64,000 bases of DNA from Paraburkholderia sp. Lineage in GTDB: Bacteria > Pseudomonadota > Gammaproteobacteria > Burkholderiales > Burkholderiaceae. Location of the stretch: the NCBI GenBank assembly GCA_004322045.1, contig SCRN01000016.1, forward strand, positions 62,001-126,000, written 5' to 3'. Numbering within the stretch: the first letter of the stretch is position 1; each line of letters begins with the position of its first letter. Position numbers and translations under genes: made by a program. Below, piece by piece: positions 10,060 through 18,352 of this stretch. The notes under the pieces were generated by a model. That model worked only from the letters and a program-made list of their open reading frames with translations, was not told the DNA's origin and ran no database searches.

Positions 10060-10225
10060 GGGCTGAGGCTTTTCCGTCGCCTGGCGCCTAAGCCGCAGCG
10101 AACGATGACGCCACAGGACGGGGCGCGCGGCGAATGGAACGGCCGCTTGCTTCGCGCGCGCTCGGTGCGAGTGCGCAATTCGCTCGTCGTCTAACCGCTA
10201 TGTCGCTATATCGAAAACATAAGAA

Positions 10226-10265
10226 CAAAAAAAACGGTGCGACGCCCTGACGGGACATCGCACCG
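10226..10265 (-). terminator. Rho-independent terminator of the porin gene
   Basis: Stem CGGTGCGA (10235-10242) pairs with TCGCACCG (10258-10265). On the minus strand it is followed by a run of eight T (plus-strand A at 10227-10234). It sits about 70 bases beyond the porin stop and probably serves only the minus strand. Confidence 0.85.
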
Positions 10266-10336
10266 ATACGCGCCTCTCGCAGCAGCGTGAAACTGTAAAG
10301 CTGATTAAGTCTGTTCTTTTAGGCTATGCCGCTCGT

Positions 10337-11425
10337 TTAGAACGAGTGCTGAATACCGGCGTAGACGCCCGATTGGCTGTGGCCGGGCAGCGGATTGTCC
10401 GCATTGCTGACGCCATTCGCTTCCAGGCTGAAGTTCGCATTCTTGCTGTTGCGGGCAGTCGCGATCTGGATGTCGAGCAACGTGCGCTTGGACAAGTTGT
10501 ACGTGCCGCCGATCGTGTAGATCGTCGCGTTGCCTGCACCGTTGTTGCCGTTCACGTGATAGACCGCAGCGATGGCGGCGAGCGCCGGCGTGGCTTGCCA
10601 CGTCACGCCACCCCATTCGTGGTCGAGCGACGTCGGCGTGCCGGCGGCTAAACCGCTTGCGCCCGACGTGCGGATCGCTTGGTATGCGGCTTGGAGCTTG
10701 ACCGGCCCGAGGAACACGTTCGCAGCAGCCGTGTACTCACGCGAGAACGAGAATGCGCCGTCCGCGCCGTTCAGCAGGCCGTTTGTCGGATTGCGGATTT
10801 CGTCGTAAATGCCGCGCACTTGGAACAGCGAGCTCGTGTACGTCAGTTGCAGACCGTCTTCACGCCCTTGCACGCCCGTGCCGTTGCCGTTCCAGCTCGT
10901 CTGATTCGACAGCGAGTACTGGCCGTAGATGTCGAAACCGTTCCACTTCGGCGATTGATACGCAACGTTGTTGCTCGACTGCGGCCAGTTGCGGCCACGC
11001 ACGAGCGATGCCGACGACCAGCTCGATTGACCGAACGGATCGAAGTCCCACACGCCGTTCGAGATGTAGAGCATGCGGCCCATCGTGAACGTACCGTAGT
11101 TCGCGTTGGCGATACCGACCGTCGCCCACCGATTGAACAACGAGCTTTGGAGCGCGCCGTTCATCAGGTTGAAGCCGTTTTCCAACTTGAAGAGGACTTG
11201 GTTACCACCGCCGATGTCTTCGACGCCCTTCAAGCCCCACAGGCTCGTGCCCCAGTCGCCGCTTTCCGCGCGGAAACGCGAGCTCGAGCCGCTACCCGTA
11301 GTGTTGGGGATGCCCGTCATATACTCGATACCGGCATCGACACGGCCATACAACGTCACGCTGCTTTGTGCGTGCGCGATGACGCCAGCCGACATGAGCG
11401 CCGCGGCGAGCAAAGCTTTTTTCAT
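10337..11425 (-). CDS. Gram-negative general porin (OmpC-like, porin family 4)
   Basis: A 362-residue outer-membrane trimeric porin. The signal peptide MKKALLAAALMSAGVIAHAQ is cleaved after AHA, and the mature protein starts QSSVTLYGRVDAGIEY, the Burkholderia/Bordetella porin N terminus. The chain ends in Phe (GVYAGIQHSF), the beta-barrel insertion signal. The ATG at 11425 is preferred to one four codons upstream because it starts exactly at the signal peptide, with GGAGGA just before. A strong terminator follows. A long upstream region (over 600 bases) leaves room for complex regulation. Confidence 0.93.
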   Translation of the reverse strand: MKKALLAAALMSAGVIAHAQSSVTLYGRVDAGIEYMTGIPNTTGSGSSSRFRAESGDWGTSLWGLKGVEDIGGGNQVLFKLENGFNLMNGALQSSLFNRWATVGIANANYGTFTMGRMLYISNGVWDFDPFGQSSWSSASLVRGRNWPQSSNNVAYQSPKWNGFDIYGQYSLSNQTSWNGNGTGVQGREDGLQLTYTSSLFQVRGIYDEIRNPTNGLLNGADGAFSFSREYTAAANVFLGPVKLQAAYQAIRTSGASGLAAGTPTSLDHEWGGVTWQATPALAAIAAVYHVNGNNGAGNATIYTIGGTYNLSKRTLLDIQIATARNSKNANFSLEANGVSNADNPLPGHSQSGVYAGIQHSF

Positions 11426-12090
11426 CTTCTCCTCCATTTCCCTGTCAAAAGTGAAGCCACTACTGCGAATAGCGCTCGGGCGAGAGCATCGCCCGAGCGG
11501 GAATCTTGTTCTGGAGGAGATCCATCGGAACGCTCGAAGGCCAGCTGCGGGCTTGGTGGGCCTTTCGCGCTGCGCTCGGGTTCGAGGCCGCTCGTCGGGC
11601 GGTGTCTCCTCGTTTGAAGTAAAACTACATTTGTAGAACTTTGTTTTGCTACTTTGGTTACTAATTTAGCAAAAATACATCCAGGTCGCCAAGCAAATCG
11701 TAGTCTTGCTAGCAGGTGTCTCTAAATTGCCATATCCAGATGCTGGGACGCGTGGCCGCGCTCGCCCGCCGCGCCTTGCCGGATGTAGTGCAGCAATGCA
11801 CTCACAGGTTGTGCAGCGGTGTCGTTCAGGATTTCGGGTATTGACGGGAAATATTGGGCGAAGTAGGCGTGCAAGCCCCGTGTGCACCCAATGTGTAAGG
11901 AATGTGCGAGAGATGGTCAGAACGCGCGGCGAAATGGCTGCGTTCGGCGGGTGCGGACCGATTTCGAGGAGACTTTGCGCAGCTTAGCAGCCTCGAATCG
12001 TCTGGATTAGGGTAAAGCGGGAATGGCGGCCACGCCCGGTTCCTTGGTTGAGCTGAGCGCTTCGATTGGAAATCGCCTGCGCGAGCCGCC
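11426..12090. other. Long intergenic region upstream of the porin
   Basis: No coding signal is convincing here on either strand. The stretch 11611-11690 is distinctly AT-rich against its surroundings and probably holds the porin promoter, although I cannot fix -35/-10 boxes. It includes a 12-bp dyad at 11625-11636. The remainder up to the hisP stop shows nothing recognisable. Confidence 0.5.
11625..11636. promoter_or_regulatory. TACA-TT-TGTA dyad, possible operator
   Basis: CTACATTTGTAG is a dyad with arms CTACA/TGTAG. TACAnnTGTA is the core bound by BlaI/MecI/CopY-type repressors. No such repressor is encoded in the window, so the match may be coincidental; it lies about 200 bases before the porin start. 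Confidence 0.3.
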
Positions 12091-12858
12091 TTACTTCAAG
12101 CTTCCCGACAAAAACTGCCGAAGCCGTTCGCTCTTGGTGTTGCCGAACACTTCGTCGGGCTTGCCTTCCTCTTCCACGCGGCCCTGATGCAGGAACATCA
12201 CGTGGTTCGATACGTTGCGCGCGAATCCCATCTCGTGCGTGACGACGATCATCGTTCGCCCTTCCTCGGCGAGCTTCTGCATGACCTTCAACACTTCGCC
12301 CACAAGCTCGGGATCGAGCGCGGAAGTAGGCTCGTCGAACAGCATCACGTCGGGATTCATCGTCAAGGCCCGCGCAATCGCGACGCGCTGCTGCTGCCCG
12401 CCCGACAGGTGCGAGGGGTATTGCTTCTCGAGCCGCGGCGCAAGCCCCACCTTTTCGAGATACATCCGCGCGCGCTCCTCGGCTTCGCGCCGGGCCAGGC
12501 CCAAGACATGCATGGGCGCCTCGACCACGTTCTCTAGCACATTCATATGTGCCCAGAGGTTGAAGTGCTGAAATACCATCGACAGCTTCGTGCGCACGCG
12601 CTGCAACTGCTTCTGATCGGACACGCGCAGCGCGCCGGTCTTGTCTTTATTCGTGCGCACCTCCTCGCCGTCGACGTAGATACGCCCCGCGCTAGGCTGC
12701 TCCAAGAAGTTGATGCAGCGCAGCATCGTGCTCTTGCCCGAACCCGATGAGCCGATGATGCTGATCACGTCGCCGGCGTTCGCTTTAAGCGAGACGCCCT
12801 TGAGGACTTCGTTGTTGCCGTAGTGCTTGTGCAGATCGTCGATGAAAAGCTTATGCAT
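12091..12858 (-). CDS. hisP: Polar amino-acid ABC transporter ATP-binding protein (HisP-like)
   Basis: A 255-residue ATPase of the histidine/lysine/arginine/ornithine importer class. Walker A is GSSGSGKST near residues 37-45, the signature [15 protein letters not shown] follows, and Walker B is [14 protein letters not shown], with the H-loop in VVTHEMGFA. The extended insert after the first beta sheet ([20 protein letters not shown]) is typical of HisP. It lies three bases downstream of the permease gene in an operon hisQ-hisM-hisP read on the minus strand. Confidence 0.9.
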   Translation of the reverse strand: MHKLFIDDLHKHYGNNEVLKGVSLKANAGDVISIIGSSGSGKSTMLRCINFLEQPSAGRIYVDGEEVRTNKDKTGALRVSDQKQLQRVRTKLSMVFQHFNLWAHMNVLENVVEAPMHVLGLARREAEERARMYLEKVGLAPRLEKQYPSHLSGGQQQRVAIARALTMNPDVMLFDEPTSALDPELVGEVLKVMQKLAEEGRTMIVVTHEMGFARNVSNHVMFLHQGRVEEEGKPDEVFGNTKSERLRQFLSGSLK

Positions 12859-12861
12859 GAG

Positions 12862-13575
12862 TTACTTGCCTTGCGGGCGCAGATAGGCGAGCCAACGCCT
12901 CTCGGCGCGGCGAAACAGTGCGACGAGCGCAAATGAGATACCGAGATAAAGCAGCGCGGCGATACCGAACGCCTGAAACGACATGTAGGTCGCCGAATTG
13001 ACGTCCCGCGCGATCTTCAAAATATCGGGCACCGTGGCCGTGAATGCGACCGTGGTCGCATGCAGCATCAAAATCACTTCGTTGCTGTAGAGCGGCAGCG
13101 CACGCCGCAGCGCCGACGGTAAAATCACGCGCCGGTACAGCGTGAAGCTCGACATGCCGTATGCGCGCGCCGCTTCGATCTCGCCGTACGCCGTCGCTTT
13201 GATGGCGCCCGCGAAGATCTCGGTGGTGTACGCGCAGGTGTTCAACGTGAACGCGAGCAGCGTGCAATGCATGCCGTCGCGGAAGAATGCGTTCAGCAGT
13301 TCGTGGTTGCGCACGACCTCGAGGCTATAGAGGCCCGTATAGCAAAGCAGCAACTGCACATAAAGCGGCGTGCCGCGAAAGATATACGTGTAAAGCCAGA
13401 CGGCGCCTGCTATCAGCTTATTGCGCGAGACGCGCGCGACCGATAGCGGTATCGACAGGCAAAAGCCGATGCCGATCGACACGACGAGCAGCCACATCGT
13501 GATGGCAAGGCCTGTGATGTGATAGCCGTCGGTGAACAGGTAGTTGCGCCAGTAGTCGTGGATCAGCTCGATCAT
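12862..13575 (-). CDS. hisM: Polar amino-acid ABC transporter permease (HisM-like)
   Basis: A 237-residue inner-membrane permease with about five hydrophobic segments and the EAA loop AYGEIEAARAYGMSSFTLYR, which couples to HisP. RGTPLYVQLLL is the usual HisM/GlnP sequence. It lies 16 bases after the partner permease gene and just before the ATPase gene. Together the two permeases form the heterodimeric channel for basic amino acids. Confidence 0.88.
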   Translation of the reverse strand: MIELIHDYWRNYLFTDGYHITGLAITMWLLVVSIGIGFCLSIPLSVARVSRNKLIAGAVWLYTYIFRGTPLYVQLLLCYTGLYSLEVVRNHELLNAFFRDGMHCTLLAFTLNTCAYTTEIFAGAIKATAYGEIEAARAYGMSSFTLYRRVILPSALRRALPLYSNEVILMLHATTVAFTATVPDILKIARDVNSATYMSFQAFGIAALLYLGISFALVALFRRAERRWLAYLRPQGK

Positions 13576-13591
13576 GGTGATGTGACGTACC

Positions 13592-14281
13592 TTATAGCTC
13601 GGCCTTGCGTACGCCGATCGAGTAGCGCTTCTCGAGCCAGAGCAGCACGAGATTCGATATCGTCGTGATCGCGAGATAGACCGCCCCCGCGATCAGCGTG
13701 AAGAAGAAAAACCGCAACGTGCCTTTGCCGGCGTCCTGCGTCGCTTTGACGACGTCGGCCAGCCCGATGATCGACACGAGCGCGGTTGCTTTGACCATCA
13801 CTTGCCAGTTGTTGCCGATGCCGGGCAGCGCAAAACGCATCATCTGCGGGAACATGATGCGCGAGAACGTCTGCCAGGGCGTCATGCCGTAAGCCGCTCC
13901 CGCTTCGAGCTGCCCGCGCGGCACGGACAGAAACGCGCCGCGAAACGTCTCGGTGAAATAAGCCCCGTAAATGAAGCCCAGCACGATGATGCCGGCGACG
14001 AACGGATCGATATCGATCTGGTCCCAGCCGACGAGGTCGGTCAGGTTGTTCAGCCAGATTTGAATGCTGTAGAAGAGCAGCAGCATCAGCACGAGATCGG
14101 GCACGCCGCGCACGAGCGTCGTATAGACCGTGCCGACGCCGTTGGCCAGCCGGTTTCTCGAAAGCTTGGCCGCCGCGCCGACGAGTCCCAGCACGAAGGC
14201 GAGCGCAAGCGATAGCACGGAGAGCTTGACGGTCTGCCAAGTGCCGGCGAGGATCAGCGGGCCGTAGCCTTGTAGAAGCAT
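13592..14281 (-). CDS. hisQ: Polar amino-acid ABC transporter permease (HisQ-like)
   Basis: A 229-residue inner-membrane permease, first gene of the operon. RGVPDLVLMLLLFYSIQ and the EAA loop VPRGQLEAGAAYGMTPWQTF mark it as the HisQ-type partner. The ATG at 14281 gives the standard MLLQGYGPLILAGTWQTVKLS N terminus; a longer in-frame extension upstream is unlikely. The periplasmic binding protein gene (hisJ/argT) that usually precedes it is absent: the next gene upstream is a Spy-like protein. Confidence 0.88.
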   Translation of the reverse strand: MLLQGYGPLILAGTWQTVKLSVLSLALAFVLGLVGAAAKLSRNRLANGVGTVYTTLVRGVPDLVLMLLLFYSIQIWLNNLTDLVGWDQIDIDPFVAGIIVLGFIYGAYFTETFRGAFLSVPRGQLEAGAAYGMTPWQTFSRIMFPQMMRFALPGIGNNWQVMVKATALVSIIGLADVVKATQDAGKGTLRFFFFTLIAGAVYLAITTISNLVLLWLEKRYSIGVRKAEL

Positions 14282-14783
14282 GGTAGGAAGTGCGGTCCTT
14301 GGCGGTGCGCCGAAATGGCGGCGCGCCGCAAAATTCTAGGCGGACAAAAAAAGCGTGCCGTTGAGCCGGCGGTTCAGCCGGCGTCCGGCTGCGAGCCTGC
14401 GAGGACGGGCTACGCCGCTCTCGCCGCGCTTCGCGGCGCCGTTTTTTCGTTTGCCCGCGCGCGAGCGAGGTCGTGCAGGGCGAAAAGCGCGGTATTTTAC
14501 CCGAACGCGCGGTCGGTGCTACTGCGGCGAACCCGGGGGAGGGCGTGCGGGTAAGCTTTCGCGTGGCAAAGCCGTGTTTGGGTGCTTTGCGCTCGCGCGC
14601 CGGTACACGCATTGGGCAGCAGCGAAAGCCGCCGGCGCGCCGATGCTCGCATGCGTAAACAAGCAACGCCGCGCCCTGAAAGCGCGGCGTTGCTCGGTTG
14701 TCAGTCGTCAGTTTCCGGTGCATCGCATTGCGCGAACGGCGCGATGCGACCGGCAAGACTATGCTCTAAGCGTCATTGAAGTG
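14282..14783. other. Intergenic region between hisQ and the Spy-like gene
   Basis: About 500 bases without a supportable gene. It contains the terminator-like hairpin at 14663-14693 and otherwise GC-rich sequence, in which I see no binding-protein remnant in any frame. Confidence 0.55.
14663..14693. terminator. Hairpin terminator downstream of the Spy-like gene
   Basis: A perfect 12-bp stem, GCAACGCCGCGC (14663-14674) with GCGCGGCGTTGC (14682-14693). On the minus strand it is followed by TTGTTT, so it would end transcripts of the gene at 14784-15353. Confidence 0.65.
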
Positions 14784-15353
14784 TCATTGATTCGACGGCG
14801 CAGCCTGCGATGCGGCGCCGTGTCGCTGTTGCCAGCGCTCGCGCATGTGGTCGCGCATCGACTCCAATTTCGAGAAATGCTGCTTGAACGAGTCGCTGAC
14901 CAAGGTCTTCTGCTGGTCGTCGAGTGCGTTGTAGACGGCGAGCCACGCGCTCGCCGTCTCCTCGTGCAGGCGCTCGCCGTCTTGCCGCGCCTGCATGTGC
15001 GCTGCGTGCAACGCGTTCATGTCGAGGATCGGTTGCTGCATCATCGTCTTCAGTTGCGCGTGCAGCTTCTCGTGCTCGGCGCGCCCGGCGGCGCCATCGT
15101 GTTTCATGGTGTCGACGGCGCTTTGCCAAAGCTTTTCCTGCTCCGGCGTGAGTTTCAGGCTGGCGTGCAAGTTCGCGAGCTGCTTGTCCATCATGAAGCC
15201 GCCACGGTGATGCCACCCCGCGCCCGGACTGCCGTCGGGACCCGGGCCCATTTGCCCGCCGGCCGCGTAAGCGCCGAGCGAGAGGGTCAATGCCGCGGCA
15301 GCCGCCGTGAGCCAACGTAAGGGGTGGCGAGTAGTGCGAGATAAAGCGTTCAT
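14784..15353 (-). CDS. Periplasmic Spy/CpxP-family (LTXXQ motif) protein
   Basis: About 189 residues from the ATG at 15353 (MNALSRTTRHPLRWLTAAAA), with a GGAG seven bases upstream. A signal peptide ends near LGAYAAGG. The mature part has the LTXXQ motif LKLTPEQEKLW and a second copy-like ALDDQQKTL, with long amphipathic helices rich in Met, His and Gln. Spy/CpxP proteins are periplasmic chaperones or envelope-stress adaptors. The gene is divergent from an OmpR/EnvZ-like two-component operon, whose response regulator could control it; that link is inference from position. Confidence 0.82.
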   Translation of the reverse strand: MNALSRTTRHPLRWLTAAAAALTLSLGAYAAGGQMGPGPDGSPGAGWHHRGGFMMDKQLANLHASLKLTPEQEKLWQSAVDTMKHDGAAGRAEHEKLHAQLKTMMQQPILDMNALHAAHMQARQDGERLHEETASAWLAVYNALDDQQKTLVSDSFKQHFSKLESMRDHMRERWQQRHGAASQAAPSNQ

Positions 15354-15563
15354 TCGATAAGCTCCGGTGATCGACATCGGCGGCGCACTGCGTTGGCGTT
15401 CGCCGTCCGTTCCGCCAAGTTAGACCGGGCTTCGATCGCGGGTGTTACCTGCGACGAGCGCGCCGTTACGGTGCATTACGGATGGCTTTCGCCGTAACGT
15501 CCAGTAACCCTTCCGGCGGGCGGACGGCTCGTTTCGCGCGCCGCCGGCGTTAAACTTCGTTCC

Positions 15564-16286
15564 ATGCCTACCCAAATCCTTGTCGTCGACGACGACGCCG
15601 AACTGCGCGATCTGCTGCGCGACTATCTCGTCCGTCAGGGCATCGAGGTCTCGGTGCTGCACGACGCCGCTACGCTCGAACGCCGGCTCGAACGCGAGCG
15701 GCCCGATCTGATCGTCCTCGATCTCATGATGCCGGGCGTGGACGGACTCACCGCGTTGCGCAAGCTGCGTGCGACGGGCGACGACATCCCCGTCATCATG
15801 CTGACGGCGCGCGCCGATGACGTCGACCGCATCGTCGGCTTGGAGCTTGGCGCCGACGATTACCTCGGCAAGCCCTTCAATCCGCGCGAATTGCTGGCGC
15901 GCGTGCAGGCGGTGCTGCGCCGGCGGCGCACGATTCCGTCGGCGGCGCCCGAACAGCGCGAGCCCTTCGCCTTCGGGCGGTTCCAGCTCGATTTTCAATC
16001 GCGCACGCTCAACCACGAAGGGCGGCCGCTCACGCTTTCGGGCAGCGAGTTCGCGCTCTTGAAGATCTTCGTCAATCACCCGATGCGCACGCTCACGCGC
16101 GAGCGGCTGCTCGAGCTGCTGCATGGCCCCGAGTACGACGGCACCGACCGCGGCATCGACGTGCAGGTTTGGCGTCTACGGCGCATTCTCGAATCGGACC
16201 CGTCGAGCCCGCGCTTCGTCCAAACGGTGCGAGGCCGCGGGTACGTGTTCGTTCCCAACGGCGATCCCGATGCGGCGCCCAATTGA
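15564..16286 (+). CDS. OmpR/PhoB-family response regulator
   Basis: A 240-residue regulator. The receiver domain (1-120) has the acidic pocket VDDDAE, the phospho-acceptor Asp53 in VLDLMMPG and the Lys in LGKPF. The C-terminal winged helix (about 135-232) has LTLSGSEFALLKIFVNHP and VQTVRGRGYVF. It overlaps the sensor kinase gene by 17 bases, so the two are translationally coupled. It is divergent from a Spy/CpxP-like gene, pointing to envelope stress sensing, although the exact orthologue is not assignable by eye. Confidence 0.92.
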   Translation: MPTQILVVDDDAELRDLLRDYLVRQGIEVSVLHDAATLERRLERERPDLIVLDLMMPGVDGLTALRKLRATGDDIPVIMLTARADDVDRIVGLELGADDYLGKPFNPRELLARVQAVLRRRRTIPSAAPEQREPFAFGRFQLDFQSRTLNHEGRPLTLSGSEFALLKIFVNHPMRTLTRERLLELLHGPEYDGTDRGIDVQVWRLRRILESDPSSPRFVQTVRGRGYVFVPNGDPDAAPN

Positions 16287-17586
16287 TTCGCTATTCGGCA
16301 GGCTCGCGTTACTCGTTGTCGCGGTCTTGCTGTTTTCGCATTTCGCCTGGTTCGTGCTCATGCGCGTCGAGCGCAGTCAATCGCAGGCGCGCTATGCCGT
16401 CGAGGAAGCGGCGTTCCTGATCGACGCCGTGCGCCAACACGTCGCCCGCACACCGTCCGTGCCGCTGCCTTCACGCGTGCGGCTCGTCGATCCCGTCAGC
16501 CCTGAAGTGCCCCCTGCCGCTCAGGATCTCCCCCCGCCGCTCAAACGCTTCGTGGAAGATTTGCGCGAGCGTTTGCCGCCCGGCTCGCTCGTGCGCGTCG
16601 GCACCCCGGGGCGGCCCCCGATCCTGTGGGTGCACGAGGCGGCCGACCGCGATTGGATCGTCGTGCCGATGCTCGCGCTGCATCCGCCGCGGCCGCGCGA
16701 TCAGATGCTCGTTTGGCTCGGCACCATTTTTTCGGTCGCGGTCATGTGCGCGCTATTCGTCGCTTGGCGGTTGCAGCAGCCGCTGGCCGCGTTGGCGGGC
16801 GCCGTGGTGCGTTTCGGGCGCGGGCAAAACGTTCCGCCGCTCGCCGAGCGTGGGCCGCGCGAGTTGCGCGAACTGACGCGCGGCTTCAACCAGATGGTGC
16901 GGGAGGTGTCGCGCACCGACCAGGACCGGGCCGTCATGCTCGCCGGCGTGGCGCACGATCTGAAAACGCCGCTCGCGCGCTTGCGCCTGCGCGCCGAGAT
17001 GATGGAGGAAGCGAAGCTGCGCGATGGCGTCGTGCGCGATGTCGATTCGCTGGCGCATATCGTCGACCAGTTCCTCGTGTTCGCGCATGACGGCACGGAC
17101 CGCAGCGAGCTCGTCCCCGTCGATGAGCAATGCGAGCGCATCGCGCGCAGCTATCGTGCGGTCGCGCCCGGCGGCCCGGCGGTGCGCACGGAGCTGACAG
17201 CGGGGCCGGGCTTTCGCCTGCCCACGGCGACGCTCGAGCGAATCCTGTCGAACCTGCTCGATAACGCGCATGCGTACGGCGCGCCGCCCGTGGTGGTGGC
17301 GACGGCCCGCACGCCGGCGGGCTGGGAGCTATCGGTCAGCGATCACGGTCGCGGCATCTCGCCGCACGATCTCGTCAACGCGAGCAGACCGTTCGTGCGC
17401 CTCGACCCCGCGCGCGGGGGCAACGGGCACAGCGGGCTCGGTCTGGCCATCGTCGAGCGTCTCGTGCGCCGGGTGGGCGGCGCGTGCGAAATCGGCAACG
17501 CCCCGGGGTGCGGCCTGCGTGTGGCGATGACGTTTCCCCTCGAAGCGGCGACGCGCGCCGCGACGCAATCGGAAGGCGCCTGGTAA
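16270..17586 (+). CDS. Sensor histidine kinase (EnvZ-like)
   Basis: A 438-residue membrane kinase starting MRRPIDSLFGRLALLVV. The first transmembrane helix is at about 10-30, a periplasmic sensor region of roughly 130 residues follows, and a second helix lies near residues 150-175 (MLVWLGTIFSVAVMCALFVA). A HAMP linker leads to the H-box VAHDLKTPLARLR and to the ATPase N, G1 and G2 boxes (LSNLLDNAHAYG, SDHGRGIS, GHSGLGLAIVERL). It phosphorylates the response regulator encoded immediately upstream. The periplasmic segment is proline-rich (PPAAQDLPPPLKRF). Confidence 0.9.
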   Translation: MRRPIDSLFGRLALLVVAVLLFSHFAWFVLMRVERSQSQARYAVEEAAFLIDAVRQHVARTPSVPLPSRVRLVDPVSPEVPPAAQDLPPPLKRFVEDLRERLPPGSLVRVGTPGRPPILWVHEAADRDWIVVPMLALHPPRPRDQMLVWLGTIFSVAVMCALFVAWRLQQPLAALAGAVVRFGRGQNVPPLAERGPRELRELTRGFNQMVREVSRTDQDRAVMLAGVAHDLKTPLARLRLRAEMMEEAKLRDGVVRDVDSLAHIVDQFLVFAHDGTDRSELVPVDEQCERIARSYRAVAPGGPAVRTELTAGPGFRLPTATLERILSNLLDNAHAYGAPPVVVATARTPAGWELSVSDHGRGISPHDLVNASRPFVRLDPARGGNGHSGLGLAIVERLVRRVGGACEIGNAPGCGLRVAMTFPLEAATRAATQSEGAW

Positions 17587-17645
17587 GGGCGATCGCCGCG
17601 CTTCGATCCCGGCCGATCCGCTTCGATCGAGCCGTCAGCGCGGCG

Positions 17646-17912
17646 TCATTCGGCGAACAACGCGTCGAGTGCGGCGGCGGCGTCGCTATCAACCGTGTTG
17701 TAGGTGACGCTGTTCGCCTCGAAGATGTAGTGGGTGGTGTACTTGCCGAGCCGGGCGAGAATCTCTTCCTGGACATCCTCGGGCTGGCTGTCGAGCTTCA
17801 AGTACCACGCGGTGGACGAAAGCCTCGTCTGAAACGCGCCGTATTCGGCCATGAGCTCGTCGAAGGCGGTCGCATCCTGGTCGCGACAAACGATGACCAG
17901 ATTTCCTTTCAT
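17646..17912 (-). CDS. Small alpha/beta protein, possibly Cas2/SinR-like fold
   Basis: An 88-residue protein starting MKGNLVIVCRDQDATAFDEL, with GGGAGA upstream. The pattern is a beta strand (NLVIVC), a helix to about residue 28, then LSSTAWYLKL and a second helix (PEDVQEEILARLGKYT) followed by HYIFEANSV. This resembles the ferredoxin-like SinR/Cas2-like family, in which a short Ser-Thr-x-Trp strand follows the first helix. No CRISPR array or cas gene is nearby, so it would be a free-standing member. The fold call is by eye only; a real small gene is more certain than its family. Confidence 0.6.
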   Translation of the reverse strand: MKGNLVIVCRDQDATAFDELMAEYGAFQTRLSSTAWYLKLDSQPEDVQEEILARLGKYTTHYIFEANSVTYNTVDSDAAAALDALFAE

Positions 17913-18352
17913 TGGACATCTCCCGTTAGATCGGTGAGGTACTCGCCATGAGAAGCCGATGATACCCGCTTCTCGGCGAAGTACCGTTCGTTCGCCGTTG
18001 GCGCGGCGAGGGCGGGGCCGGCGGGCTTTCCCCCCGCGGGTTCCCGTCGAGGCTGCTTCACGGCATAATTTCACCCGGCGCGGTTGTGCCTGAAACACAG
18101 GTTGTAGTAGTGTCGTGCCGTCAAAAAGAAAGGCGACGAAGGCCGGCAGTCGGATCGACGGCTCGATCAGTCGACGATTCGCGCTCAAACGCGTCACCGC
18201 AACCCTACGCTCGTCATGCTCGTATTTCGTGTCACGGATCGTTCCGCCGCCTCGCGCGCGGGCTTGCGCATGCTCGTCGGCCCAGGCCTGCTTGCGGCGC
18301 CGGCGCGCCCGGCGCTCAGCCCCCGTTCGCCGCGCGGCGCGAGGGGGGACTG
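17913..18352. other. Intergenic region upstream of the fused ABC permease
   Basis: About 440 bases of GC-rich sequence. The start around 17913-17990 holds the 5' region of the small minus-strand gene. I see no gene, hairpin or riboswitch that I can defend. A leader for the ABC operon probably begins near 18070-18130, where the sequence is less GC-rich. Confidence 0.4.
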
